Shown one piece after another: positions 1 through 6,361 of a DNA stretch of 10,875 bases (the stretch's first letter is position 1; each line of letters opens with the position of its first letter). The stretch is from CAIVAT01 sp037137455. GTDB lineage: Bacteria; Bacteroidota; Bacteroidia; Bacteroidales; FEN-979. A model generated the notes under the pieces. It was not told where the DNA came from, ran no database searches, and saw only the letters and a program-made list of their open reading frames with translations. The position numbers and the translations under genes are program-made. Where the stretch lies: NCBI GenBank assembly GCA_037137455.1, contig JBAXKG010000072.1:1-10875 (forward strand). Direction: 5' to 3'.

Positions 1-894
1 CTTTTCAACAGGTATCACATAAAGATTCATTTTGCCCATCGCACATTCAAATGGATCAACGAAGCCAGAGGGAAAGCCGCGGTACATGTGGTGATCATCG
101 GGTTCTCGAATTTTGATATTGTAGAAAAGCGAATTTTTGAATACGAAGACATTGCAGGTGAGCCACATGAAATAAAAGTTAACAATATTAATCCATATCT
201 GGTTGAAGGAAAGGATCTTATTTTATTGAAAAGAAGAAATCCTATTTCGTTTGTGCCTGAAATTTCTTTTGGGAATATGCCAAATGATAATGGATATCTG
301 TTATTGGATAATAATGAAAAATGTACATTTATTGCAGATGAACCATTTTCAGAAAAATTTATCAAACCATTCCTAAGCGCTAAAGAATTCATAAACAATG
401 AGAACCGTTGGTGTCTTTGGCTTAAAGATGCTAATCCCAATGAATTTCGTAACATCCGGGCAATTATTGATCGTATTCATCAGGTTCGGGAGTATCGTTT
501 GAAAAGTAATCGTGAGGAAACGAGAAAATTAGCAGCATTCCCTTACCTATTCGGTGAAATCAGGCAACCAAATACCAATTATATTCTTATCCCGCTACAT
601 TCCTCTGAAAACAGAAAATATATTCCAATTGGATTCTTTTCTAAAGACTTCATCATCGGTAATAGTTGCAGTGCTATTAATAATGCGACCCTTTATCACT
701 TTGGAGTTCTGACTTCAGCCATACATCAAACCTGGTTAAAATATGTTTGTGGCCGATTAGAAAGTCGTTTTCGTTATTCTAACGACATCGTTTACAACAA
801 CTTCCCCTGGCCGGAGAACCCAAGCGAAAAGCAGAAAGCGGAGGTGGAGGCTGCCGCGCAAAAGGTGTTGGATGTCAGGGATGGTAATATTTAA
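1..894 (+). CDS. MmeI-like DNA methyltransferase / type IIG restriction enzyme, C-terminal part (5' cut by window edge, 3' end apparently truncated)
   Basis: The frame is open from the first base, so the first start codon inside it (position 88) is not the real start; 297 codons are visible. The segment resembles the target-recognition and C-terminal regions of MmeI-type enzymes, which combine methylation and cleavage or act as methylase in a defence system. Visible family-like stretches are FAHRTFKW followed by a hydrophobic VHVVIIGF (about residues 11-35 of the fragment), RWCLWLKD (about 136-143) and the C-terminal RYSNDIVYNNFPWPE. The SAM-binding and catalytic methylase motifs would lie upstream, outside the window. 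In relatives as I recall them, NFPWP is followed by a helical tail that runs well past VLDVR; here the protein stops five codons after VLDVR, so roughly 60-70 residues seem to be missing. The 3' end overlaps the oppositely oriented hicA. The assignment rests on recalled family motifs; whether the enzyme is active is unknown. Confidence 0.8.
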   Translation, partial: LFNRYHIKIHFAHRTFKWINEARGKAAVHVVIIGFSNFDIVEKRIFEYEDIAGEPHEIKVNNINPYLVEGKDLILLKRRNPISFVPEISFGNMPNDNGYLLLDNNEKCTFIADEPFSEKFIKPFLSAKEFINNENRWCLWLKDANPNEFRNIRAIIDRIHQVREYRLKSNREETRKLAAFPYLFGEIRQPNTNYILIPLHSSENRKYIPIGFFSKDFIIGNSCSAINNATLYHFGVLTSAIHQTWLKYVCGRLESRFRYSNDIVYNNFPWPENPSEKQKAEVEAAAQKVLDVRDGNI

Positions 895-1059
895 ATCTTT
901 GCAAATCTTTTGAGCAATGAATTTCTTAACGTCTCGATGACGTGGAACGGTTGAGATTGTGCTGTTTCCAGGATTAAAATATAAACTATGGTTACTGCCT
1001 TCGCGCAAAAGATAGCACCCGTTCAATTTGAGATGCCGGATCAATTTATACCGCTTCAT
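757..1059 (-). CDS. hicA: HicA-family mRNA interferase toxin with an atypical C-terminal extension
   Basis: HicA toxins are small double-stranded-RNA-binding-fold ribonucleases that cleave mRNA and are neutralised by HicB. The first 60 residues fit the family well: MKRYKLIRHLKLNGC, then REGSNHSLY with the expected catalytic histidine at residue 24, then STVPRHRDVKKFIAQKICKDL. Family members of this type usually end shortly after the KICKDL segment, at about 60-80 residues. This frame runs to 100, and residues 56-100 are read antisense to the methyltransferase gene and show no HicA-like character. The simplest reading is that the native stop was lost by joining to the methyltransferase gene. 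The ATG shares one base with the hicB stop codon (TAATG), which implies translational coupling. Identity as HicA is secure; whether the extended toxin folds or is active is not known. Confidence 0.85.
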   Translation of the reverse strand: MKRYKLIRHLKLNGCYLLREGSNHSLYFNPGNSTISTVPRHRDVKKFIAQKICKDLNITIPDIQHLLRGSLHLRFLLFAWVLRPGEVVVNDVVRITKTTF

Positions 1060-1292
1060 TAAGCAAAGGTCAAGGGTTCCCGATAGCTTTTTAAACCAGT
1101 GGTCTGATTTTTCCGGGATATAATTTTATTGGTTTCAAGAACCATCTTTAATGCCTCATTGAGATTCGACCTAGCCTCCTCAATAGTATCTCCTTGCGTA
1201 TTTGCGCCAGGAATTTCTTCAATATATGCAGAATAACCCCCATCAGGTTCTTCCACAAAAACAGCAGTAAAATTCAAATGCTTCAGCTCCAT
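1059..1292 (-). CDS. hicB: HicB-family antitoxin
   Basis: This is the antitoxin partner of the adjacent HicA. HicB proteins carry a partial RNase H-like fold that binds and blocks the toxin. The 77-residue product shows the family pattern: an N-terminal strand (LNFTAVFVEE), the turn PDGGYSAYIEEIPGA, then the helix GDTIEEARSNLNEALKMVLE. It is too short to carry a separate helix-turn-helix or ribbon-helix-helix domain after the fold, so DNA binding is not evident. I chose the ATG at 1292 over a longer frame starting with TTG at 1334: the family normally starts close to this point, and a Bacteroidota -7 element (TACTTTTG, 1318-1311) lies between the two starts, which would leave the upstream TTG untranscribed. 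The gene lies first in the pair, hicB before hicA, and reads away from the ABC operon. Confidence 0.87.
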   Translation of the reverse strand: MELKHLNFTAVFVEEPDGGYSAYIEEIPGANTQGDTIEEARSNLNEALKMVLETNKIISRKNQTTGLKSYREPLTFA

Positions 1293-1310
1293 TGTTTGCG
1301 AACATTTTAA

Positions 1311-1318
1311 CAAAAGTA
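1311..1318 (-). promoter_or_regulatory. Putative -7 promoter element of hicBA
   Basis: TACTTTTG on the minus strand matches the Bacteroidota -7 consensus TAnnTTTG and would place the transcript start about a dozen bases before the hicB ATG. No TTTG (-33) box is seen at the usual spacing; the nearest TTTTG is only 13 bases upstream. The call rests on one element and its position. Confidence 0.4.
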
Positions 1319-1452
1319 CAAAAATTTTCCTCAAAAAATGATATAGCTGCTTTTACTCTTAACCAGGCACATTCCATATCAGTTTGTAAAATCTTGTTTC
1401 GATGATTAAACGTGAAAAGTAATAATGTAAACGATAGAATGAATAACCTGAC

Positions 1453-1460
1453 TACCTTTG
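1453..1460 (+). promoter_or_regulatory. Putative -7 promoter element of the ABC exporter operon
   Basis: TACCTTTG matches the Bacteroidota -7 consensus TAnnTTTG and sits 30 bases before the preferred ATG at 1491. No convincing -33 TTTG is visible upstream. An alternative TTG start at 1458 falls inside this element, which argues against that longer reading frame. Confidence 0.45.
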
Positions 1461-1490
1461 TCCCTCAGTTTCATGGCTTGCCTGAGAGAA

Positions 1491-2255
1491 ATGGAGAATC
1501 AACCTGTCATCGAGGTCAAAAACGTCCATAAGTCCTTTAAAACCGTTCAGGCAGTGAGGGGAATCGACCTGTGTATTCCCGCGGGGCAGTTTGTGGCGCT
1601 TTTGGGCCCCAACGGAGCAGGGAAAACCACGCTTGTGGAGATGATCGAGGGTATTCAGCAACCCGATCAGGGAGAAATCACCATTACCGGGATGAATTGG
1701 AAAGATCATGAGGCAGCCCTTCGGACCCTCATCGGACTCTCGCTGCAGGAAACCCATTTTATTGATAAACTTACGGTTTGGGAAACGCTCCGGCTTTTCG
1801 CTAGTTTTTTCAAATTGGGAAAGGATCGGTGTGAAGAGGTATTACATCTTATTTCTTTGGAAGAAAAAAGGAAAGCTTGGGTGGTGAATCTTTCCGGCGG
1901 TCAGCGTCAAAGGCTGGCTTTGGGGATCTCCCTGCTGAACAAACCGAAAATCCTGCTGCTCGACGAGCCTACTACTGGCCTTGATCCCAATGCCCGCCGT
2001 GAAATCTGGGCCATCCTGCGCACCCTCAAAGAGCAATTGCAGACCTCCCTGATCCTGACAACTCATTATATGGAGGAGGCAGAGCAACTTTGTGATTACA
2101 TCGTGATCATCGACCACGGGAAAATTCTGAAAGAGGGGAGTTTAGACAGTTTACTGGGAGATGTAGAGCAAATAACAGTTCAACCTGTTGCCCCCAGGAA
2201 AATCACCCTCGACGATCTTTTTATCTCACTTACCGGACGCCACTTAGATGATTGA
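1491..2255 (+). CDS. ABC transporter ATP-binding protein (DrrA/CcmA-like exporter ATPase)
   Basis: This is the cytoplasmic ATPase that powers an ABC-2 type exporter, with 254 residues from the preferred start. All nucleotide-binding motifs are intact: Walker A GPNGAGKT (39-46), Q-loop glutamine at 86, signature LSGGQ (134-138), Walker B ILLLDEP (154-160) with catalytic Glu159, D-loop GLDP (163-166) and the switch histidine in TTHYMEEAE (His192). The C-terminus ends in ISLTGRHLDD, typical of exporter ATPases of the drug, lipid and polysaccharide type. The ATG at 1491 is preceded by a purine-rich GAGAGAA and puts the usual VIEVKNVHKSF strand near the N-terminus; an ATG at 1473 is also possible. 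The stop overlaps the permease start by 8 bases, so the two are made together. The substrate cannot be deduced. Confidence 0.93.
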   Translation: MENQPVIEVKNVHKSFKTVQAVRGIDLCIPAGQFVALLGPNGAGKTTLVEMIEGIQQPDQGEITITGMNWKDHEAALRTLIGLSLQETHFIDKLTVWETLRLFASFFKLGKDRCEEVLHLISLEEKRKAWVVNLSGGQRQRLALGISLLNKPKILLLDEPTTGLDPNARREIWAILRTLKEQLQTSLILTTHYMEEAEQLCDYIVIIDHGKILKEGSLDSLLGDVEQITVQPVAPRKITLDDLFISLTGRHLDD

Positions 2256-3393
2256 ACGAATCTCAAATAACCAGCTTTTTCAGCTGATAATGTCCAATAT
2301 CAGGGAACTTATCCGCGAGCCCGGGGTTCTTTTCTGGGGGATCGTTTTTCCCATTCTGATGTCACTCGGACTGGGCATTGCTTTCACCAATACAAAAGAT
2401 GTGGTCACAAACATTGCCGTGATCGGCCGGACCCACATAACCGGGGGTGTTTCCGATAGTGCATCTGTGATCCGGGAATTTCTGCAACTTCACAAAGCCG
2501 GAAGTGAGGTGAAAGCCAACGGACAATATTCCAGGACATTTATCCTTCATGATGATAAAATGGGAAATTCTACCTTCATTTTCCGAGCCAATGAATGGAA
2601 AGAGGCAATGGTCCTGTTAAAAAGGGGCAATATTAATTTAGTTCTTGATGAAAAAAACGGGGTGGTACAGTACCATTTTGATCCCAACAACCCTGATGCC
2701 CAGCTTGCCTTTCTGAAGCTCAGCAAACTTTTTCGTTCCCCGGGAAACCTTGAAAACGAGGCAGGTGGTGAAGTGCTACCACTCACCGTAACCGGAACCC
2801 GTTATATTGATTTTCTGATACCCGGACTGATTGCGATGGGGGTGATGATGTCGTGCATGTGGGGCGTGAGCTATGCCATTATCGAGCGCCGGTCAAAAAA
2901 ACTATTGCGCCGGATGGTTGCCACCCCGATGAAACATTCCAACTTCCTGATCGCACTGATCACCGTACGCGTGCTGATGAACTTTGTGGAGGGAGGATTA
3001 CTTTTCCTGTTCGCCTTTCTGGCCTTTGGCATTTCCATTCAGGGAAGTATCCCGGCAATGCTTATTTTGTTTATTACCGGGAATTTTGCCTTTGCCGGCA
3101 TTTCCGTTTTTATCTCTTCCAATACAGCGAAAACTGAAATCGGAAATGGCCTGATCAACGCAGTAAGCATGCCGATGATGGTCCTTTCGGGAATCTTTTT
3201 CAGCTATCACAATTTTCCCGGCTGGAGCATTCCGGTCATTCAGAAGTTTCCCCTCACCCTGATGGCCGATGGGCTCCGCAGTATTTTCATAGAAGGAGCC
3301 GGATTTTCAGAAGTCTCCATGCCCATTCTGATACTGTCGGTGACCGGCCTAATCTTCTTCGTTGCCGGGATGAAAATATTCAGGTGGCATTGA
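2248..3393 (+). CDS. ABC-2 type transporter permease
   Basis: This is the membrane partner of the upstream ATPase, with 381 residues. The visible pattern is one N-terminal membrane segment (about 26-46), a soluble, probably extracytoplasmic domain (about 48-185), then five further hydrophobic segments (about 187-212, 232-260, 266-291, 302-322 and 356-375). The stretch after segment two, IIERRSKKLLRRMVATPM (211-228), is the characteristic ABC-2 permease cytoplasmic loop that contacts the ATPase. The large loop after the first segment is the layout of ABC-2 permeases that export drugs, lipids or pigments rather than of the compact polysaccharide type. The ATG lies 8 bases inside the ATPase gene, which points to translational coupling. 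There is no adaptor or outer-membrane gene in this operon. A half transporter of this size is expected to act as a homodimer; the substrate is unknown. Confidence 0.9.
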   Translation: MIERISNNQLFQLIMSNIRELIREPGVLFWGIVFPILMSLGLGIAFTNTKDVVTNIAVIGRTHITGGVSDSASVIREFLQLHKAGSEVKANGQYSRTFILHDDKMGNSTFIFRANEWKEAMVLLKRGNINLVLDEKNGVVQYHFDPNNPDAQLAFLKLSKLFRSPGNLENEAGGEVLPLTVTGTRYIDFLIPGLIAMGVMMSCMWGVSYAIIERRSKKLLRRMVATPMKHSNFLIALITVRVLMNFVEGGLLFLFAFLAFGISIQGSIPAMLILFITGNFAFAGISVFISSNTAKTEIGNGLINAVSMPMMVLSGIFFSYHNFPGWSIPVIQKFPLTLMADGLRSIFIEGAGFSEVSMPILILSVTGLIFFVAGMKIFRWH

Positions 3394-3404
3394 CAAAAAA
3401 CAAA

Positions 3405-3435
3405 AGAGGCTGTCTCACAAAATGAAACAGCCTCT
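3405..3435. terminator. Shared bidirectional terminator between ABC permease and cold-shock gene
   Basis: A perfect 9-base inverted repeat, AGAGGCTGT (3405-3413) and ACAGCCTCT (3427-3435), forms a hairpin that can extend inward by a TCA/TGA pairing after one mismatch. On the minus strand it is followed directly by a U-rich run (TTTTGTTTTTTG), a good terminator for the cold-shock gene. On the plus strand the following run is weaker (TTTTT about 14 bases on). It lies between two converging genes, 12 bases after the permease stop. Confidence 0.8.
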
Positions 3436-3461
3436 AAGATTAAAATCGTTTTTGGTTAAGC

Positions 3462-3653
3462 TTATACCAGTTTAACATTTACAGCATTTAATCCTTTTTT
3501 ACCTTCGGTCAGGTCGAATGTTACTTCGTCATTTTCCCGGATACGGTCAATTAAACCAGAGGCATGAACGAAATATTCTTTGCCTGTCTCGGAGTCCATA
3601 ATAAATCCAAATCCTTTTGACTCATTAAAGAATTTTACTTTTCCATTTTTCAT
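3462..3653 (-). CDS. CspA-family cold-shock protein
   Basis: This is a 63-residue single cold-shock domain, an OB-fold RNA/ssDNA chaperone of the cytoplasm. RNP1 is visible as KGFGFI (13-18) and RNP2 as YFVH (27-30); the nucleic-acid-stacking aromatics Phe8, Phe15, Phe17, Phe28 and His30 are present. The protein starts MKNGKVKFF, as expected for the family, so the ATG at 3653 is preferred; the frame continues upstream for 21 codons, but that extension has no family resemblance and crosses the apparent promoter. The gene lies 88 bases downstream of the DEAD-box helicase on the same strand and ends at a strong hairpin. A separate -7 element just before it suggests its own promoter. It probably works with the helicase to keep RNA unfolded; cold induction is inferred from the family, not seen here. 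Confidence 0.92.
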   Translation of the reverse strand: MKNGKVKFFNESKGFGFIMDSETGKEYFVHASGLIDRIRENDEVTFDLTEGKKGLNAVNVKLV

Positions 3654-3682
3654 AATAATAATCGAATTTAAAATAATATCTG

Positions 3683-3717
3683 CAAAGGTAGATATAAAAA
3701 TTATATTATCGACCAAA
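3683..3717 (-). promoter_or_regulatory. Putative promoter of the cold-shock gene
   Basis: On the minus strand a -7 element TACCTTTG (3690-3683) is preceded, 23 bases upstream, by TTTG (3717-3714). This resembles the Bacteroidota pattern TTTG/TAnnTTTG, although the spacing is slightly longer than the usual 19-21. The predicted leader to the ATG at 3653 is about 20-25 bases. Confidence 0.5.
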
Positions 3718-3718
3718 T

Positions 3719-3739
3719 AAAAAAAAAACTTATTTTAAG
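3719..3739 (-). terminator. Weak terminator-like hairpin after the helicase gene
   Basis: On the minus strand a short CTTA/TAAG stem with a three-base loop (3739-3729) is followed by ten T residues (3728-3719), immediately after the helicase stop codon. The stem is only four A/T-rich pairs, so partial read-through into the cold-shock gene is likely. Confidence 0.35.
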
Positions 3740-3741
3740 CG

Positions 3742-4938
3742 TCATTTTTTCCGGAAACCACCTTTTCTGAATGACCCTTTGTGTTTTTTGGGATCGAACT
3801 CCGGACCCTCGCCCAAATGAACCGGAATAGCCCCTTTATAGATGGACTTGCCTAACAGTTTCTCAATAACAGCAAATTTGCCCTGGCCTTTTTCATTGAT
3901 CAGAGTTATGGCAGCGCCTTTTGCTTGTGCACGCGCTGTACGCCCGATCCGATGGATATAATCTTCCCCGTCGTTCGGCACATCAAAATTTATCACCATA
4001 TCAATATCCTCGATATCAATTCCCCGGGAAACAATATCAGTGGCGACCAGGATATTCAATTCTTTACTGCGGAATTTGTTTAATACCTTTTCACGTTCAG
4101 GTTGATCCAGGTCGGAGTGGATCTCTTCGGCATTAAGCCTTAATTTTTTTAATGAGGCACTTAGTTGTTTGGTGGCGCTTTTGGTCGAACAGAAAATGAG
4201 GATACTCCGCAGTTTAAGATCCTTCAGAAGGTACTGAACAAGTGGTATCTTCTGGGTATCATAGACAACATAGGCCATCTGAAGAATATTTTCAGCAGGT
4301 TTTGAAGGAGCAATATTGATTTCAACAGGGTTTTTCAGAATTTTCCGGGCAAGGTCACGCATGTCTTTTGGCATGGTGGCAGTAAAACACAGGGTCTGAC
4401 GTTTTTCCGGCACATATGACATGATCTTTACTATGTCATCGTAGAATCCCATGTCAAGCATCCGGTCGGCTTCATCAAGGATCAGGTATCGCAGGCTCGA
4501 GAGGTTTACATACCCCATGTTAAGGTGTGCAATCATACGGCCCGGAGTACAGATCACCATGTCGGCCCCATTGGCCAGGGCCTGCCGCTCTCGTGAAAAT
4601 GAGGCGCCATCGGTGCCGCCATAAACCGGAATGGAACTTACAGGTGTAAAATATGACAGACCCTCCATGTGCTGGTCAATCTGCTGGGCCAGTTCGCGTG
4701 TCGGCACAATCACCAAAGCCTTGATTGCATCATCATGGGGTATTGTGATGATCTTCTGTATGATTGGGAGAAGGAATGCAGCTGTTTTCCCTGTGCCGGT
4801 CTGTGCTGACCCTATGAGGTCATTGCCGGCTAAAATAGCAGGAATCGCCTGCTCCTGGATTGGTGTGGCGCTGTTATACCCTAAAGCTTCGATACCTTCA
4901 ATTAACCTCGCCTCAAAACCAAAATCGTGAAATGTCAA
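3742..4938 (-). CDS. DEAD-box ATP-dependent RNA helicase (RhlE-like), probable TTG start
   Basis: This enzyme uses ATP to unwind short RNA duplexes in ribosome assembly or mRNA turnover. The 398 residues carry the full motif set: Q motif TPIQEQ (25-30), motif I AQTGTGKT (45-52), Ia PTREL (79-83), Ib TPGR (131-134), II DEAD (155-158), III TAT (186-188, where SAT is usual), IV LIFCSTK (247-253), V ATDIVSRGID (299-308) and VI HRIGRTAR (329-336). A short basic tail (KKHKGSFRKGGFRKK) likely binds RNA. The start codon is TTG: a stop codon lies three codons upstream, there is no in-frame ATG between that stop and the conserved FHDFGFE segment, and the apparent promoter is about a dozen bases away. 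ATT one codon upstream is a less likely alternative. Downstream on the same strand is a cold-shock protein gene, a functionally matching neighbour. Confidence 0.93.
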   Translation of the reverse strand: MTFHDFGFEARLIEGIEALGYNSATPIQEQAIPAILAGNDLIGSAQTGTGKTAAFLLPIIQKIITIPHDDAIKALVIVPTRELAQQIDQHMEGLSYFTPVSSIPVYGGTDGASFSRERQALANGADMVICTPGRMIAHLNMGYVNLSSLRYLILDEADRMLDMGFYDDIVKIMSYVPEKRQTLCFTATMPKDMRDLARKILKNPVEINIAPSKPAENILQMAYVVYDTQKIPLVQYLLKDLKLRSILIFCSTKSATKQLSASLKKLRLNAEEIHSDLDQPEREKVLNKFRSKELNILVATDIVSRGIDIEDIDMVINFDVPNDGEDYIHRIGRTARAQAKGAAITLINEKGQGKFAVIEKLLGKSIYKGAIPVHLGEGPEFDPKKHKGSFRKGGFRKK

Positions 4939-4955
4939 AATGCTGAATTATTCCG

Positions 4956-4963
4956 CAAAGGTA
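4956..4963 (-). promoter_or_regulatory. Putative -7 promoter element of the DEAD-box helicase
   Basis: TACCTTTG on the minus strand matches TAnnTTTG and would start transcription about 10-13 bases before the TTG start at 4938. No TTTG (-33) box is seen at the right distance; that position is occupied by the palindromic block at 4975-4999. Confidence 0.45.
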
Positions 4964-4974
4964 GGAAAAATCGC

Positions 4975-4998
4975 GACACGTGAGGTGTGACACGTGTC
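4975..4998 (-). terminator. Inverted repeat, possible terminator of the RND efflux operon
   Basis: A perfect 8-base inverted repeat, GACACGTG (4975-4982) and CACGTGTC (4991-4998), has an 8-base loop. On the minus strand the hairpin is followed after three bases by ATTTTT, so it could terminate the efflux operon, whose last stop codon is 35 bases upstream. It also lies just upstream of the helicase -7 element, so an operator role is an alternative. Confidence 0.5.
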
Positions 4999-5023
4999 AA
5001 AAACGTGACATGTTAAAATGACA
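4988..5023. repeat. TGACA-rich palindromic cluster
   Basis: A 12-base perfect palindrome TGACACGTGTCA (4988-4999) is followed by two further TGACA half-sites (5006-5010 and 5019-5023); the related CGACACGTG lies just before it (4974-4982). The cluster sits in the gap between the TolC-like gene and the helicase promoter. Confidence 0.5.
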
Positions 5024-5032
5024 ATGCACTCG

Positions 5033-6361
5033 TCATTCGTCACTCATCATTCCCTTAAGGAGCTCCCCGCTAAGTCGCGTAAGTTCCACTTCAGCCTTTT
5101 TTGCCTCGAATTGAGAGGAGATGAGTTGATATTCTGCATCAATTAATTTCTGCTGAATTTCGCGAAGTTCAATGTCATTTATACTTCCGAGTTTATACTT
5201 CTCAAAGGCAATGGTAACATTTTCCTGTGCTACTTTAACGTTTGCAAGTTGCATTTTCACAATATCAAGGCTGGCAATGAATTGATTATCCATTTTACGC
5301 ATTTCAGCCTGAAGCATTTGCTCTGAATCCTGTACCTCAATTTCACCGGAATTCATGATGATTTTAGCATTTTTAATTGCCCGGTTTACGTTAAACCCAT
5401 TGAAAAGATTGTAGGTCAGGTTAAAGCCATACGAAGGACCATAGCTCTGATTGTATTGAAGAAAACCTGTTTGTGAATTTAATGTGTTGTAGCTATAACC
5501 TGCCGTAAAATTCAACCGGGGATACCGGTCCGATTGGGCCTGCCTGACGCCCAGTCTGGCAAGATCCTGGTTAAGCCGGGCAGTTGTGAGTTGCGCATTC
5601 TGAATCAATGCTTTACGAAGCAAGCTGTCATAAGGTTGGGGCGTCAGGATCTGAATTGAATCGGAAATGTCAAAAGCAATGGAAGCATCGCGTGCAAGAA
5701 GACGATTGAAATCAACCTTCGCGTTGGCAAGTAATACCACTTGCTGGATGAGTCGGGTACTATCGGCGTTGAGGTCGACTGTTGACTGAAGCAGCATTAA
5801 TTGAGAGCCCGCGCCCAGCGATACTTTTGCAGCAGCGATACGTTTGCGTTGCATCGACAAATCAACCGCATCACGGGCAACCCGCACAAGCTGTTTCAAT
5901 TGAATGATCCCATAAAATGTAAGGGTAATATCGCTCATCGTTCCTTCGATCACGATGCGTGTTCCATTTTCTCCCAGATTTTCCAGCACACCAAGCATCT
6001 GTTTACTTACAAACATATTCAACCCGTCAAACAGGGTCCAGTTCATCTGTGCCCCGATGTTCAGGTTATTATTCTTCGCATTGGAAACATCTTTCACAGT
6101 ACCGCTAAACTGCTCCTGGTGGGTCGTACTGATGGTATTGTTTTGTGTGGCATTAAGATCGATGACGGGCAAAAATCCGGCGTTTCCGAGGGTATTGTTG
6201 TTTTTCGCAATGTGCGCATCATTTTTTTGAAGAATAATAGAATAATTATTTTTCAGGCCTAGTTCCAGTGCGTTTTGAAGGGAAATGACCTCCTGGGAAA
6301 TCGCATCGGTTGCAATGGACAATACGAGAAACATGCAAAAAAAGCAATTTTTAATCATCAT
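5033..6361 (-). CDS. TolC-family outer-membrane efflux protein
   Basis: This is the outer-membrane channel of the tripartite efflux pump, with 442 residues. It has an N-terminal signal peptide (hydrophobic core about residues 6-18; probable cleavage near residue 22, before QEVISL) and no lipobox cysteine at the right place. The typical internal duplication of the family is visible: GFLPVIDL (62-69) then WTLFDGLN (108-115) in the first half, matched by YPRLNF (280-285) then YNLFNGFN (317-324) in the second, with long polar helices between and after them. These match the two strand-plus-helical-hairpin repeats of TolC. Its ATG directly follows the stop of the RND gene (TGAATG, no gap), so it is the last gene of the efflux operon and probably co-translated. 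Confidence 0.92.
   Translation of the reverse strand: MMIKNCFFCMFLVLSIATDAISQEVISLQNALELGLKNNYSIILQKNDAHIAKNNNTLGNAGFLPVIDLNATQNNTISTTHQEQFSGTVKDVSNAKNNNLNIGAQMNWTLFDGLNMFVSKQMLGVLENLGENGTRIVIEGTMSDITLTFYGIIQLKQLVRVARDAVDLSMQRKRIAAAKVSLGAGSQLMLLQSTVDLNADSTRLIQQVVLLANAKVDFNRLLARDASIAFDISDSIQILTPQPYDSLLRKALIQNAQLTTARLNQDLARLGVRQAQSDRYPRLNFTAGYSYNTLNSQTGFLQYNQSYGPSYGFNLTYNLFNGFNVNRAIKNAKIIMNSGEIEVQDSEQMLQAEMRKMDNQFIASLDIVKMQLANVKVAQENVTIAFEKYKLGSINDIELREIQQKLIDAEYQLISSQFEAKKAEVELTRLSGELLKGMMSDE

Noticed and set aside
27..455. A 142-codon minus-strand open frame
   Set aside because: It is antisense to the methyltransferase fragment, which has recognisable family sequence here.
860..900. Insertion sequence or transposon end at the methyltransferase/hicA junction
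   Set aside because: No terminal inverted repeats, target duplication or transposase fragment could be seen nearby.
1293..1334. Longer hicB starting with TTG at 1334
   Set aside because: The extra residues have no family resemblance, and the -7 element at 1318-1311 lies inside them.
5801..6262. A 153-codon plus-strand open frame
   Set aside because: It is a shadow of the TolC-like gene, with no recognisable motif or promoter of its own.
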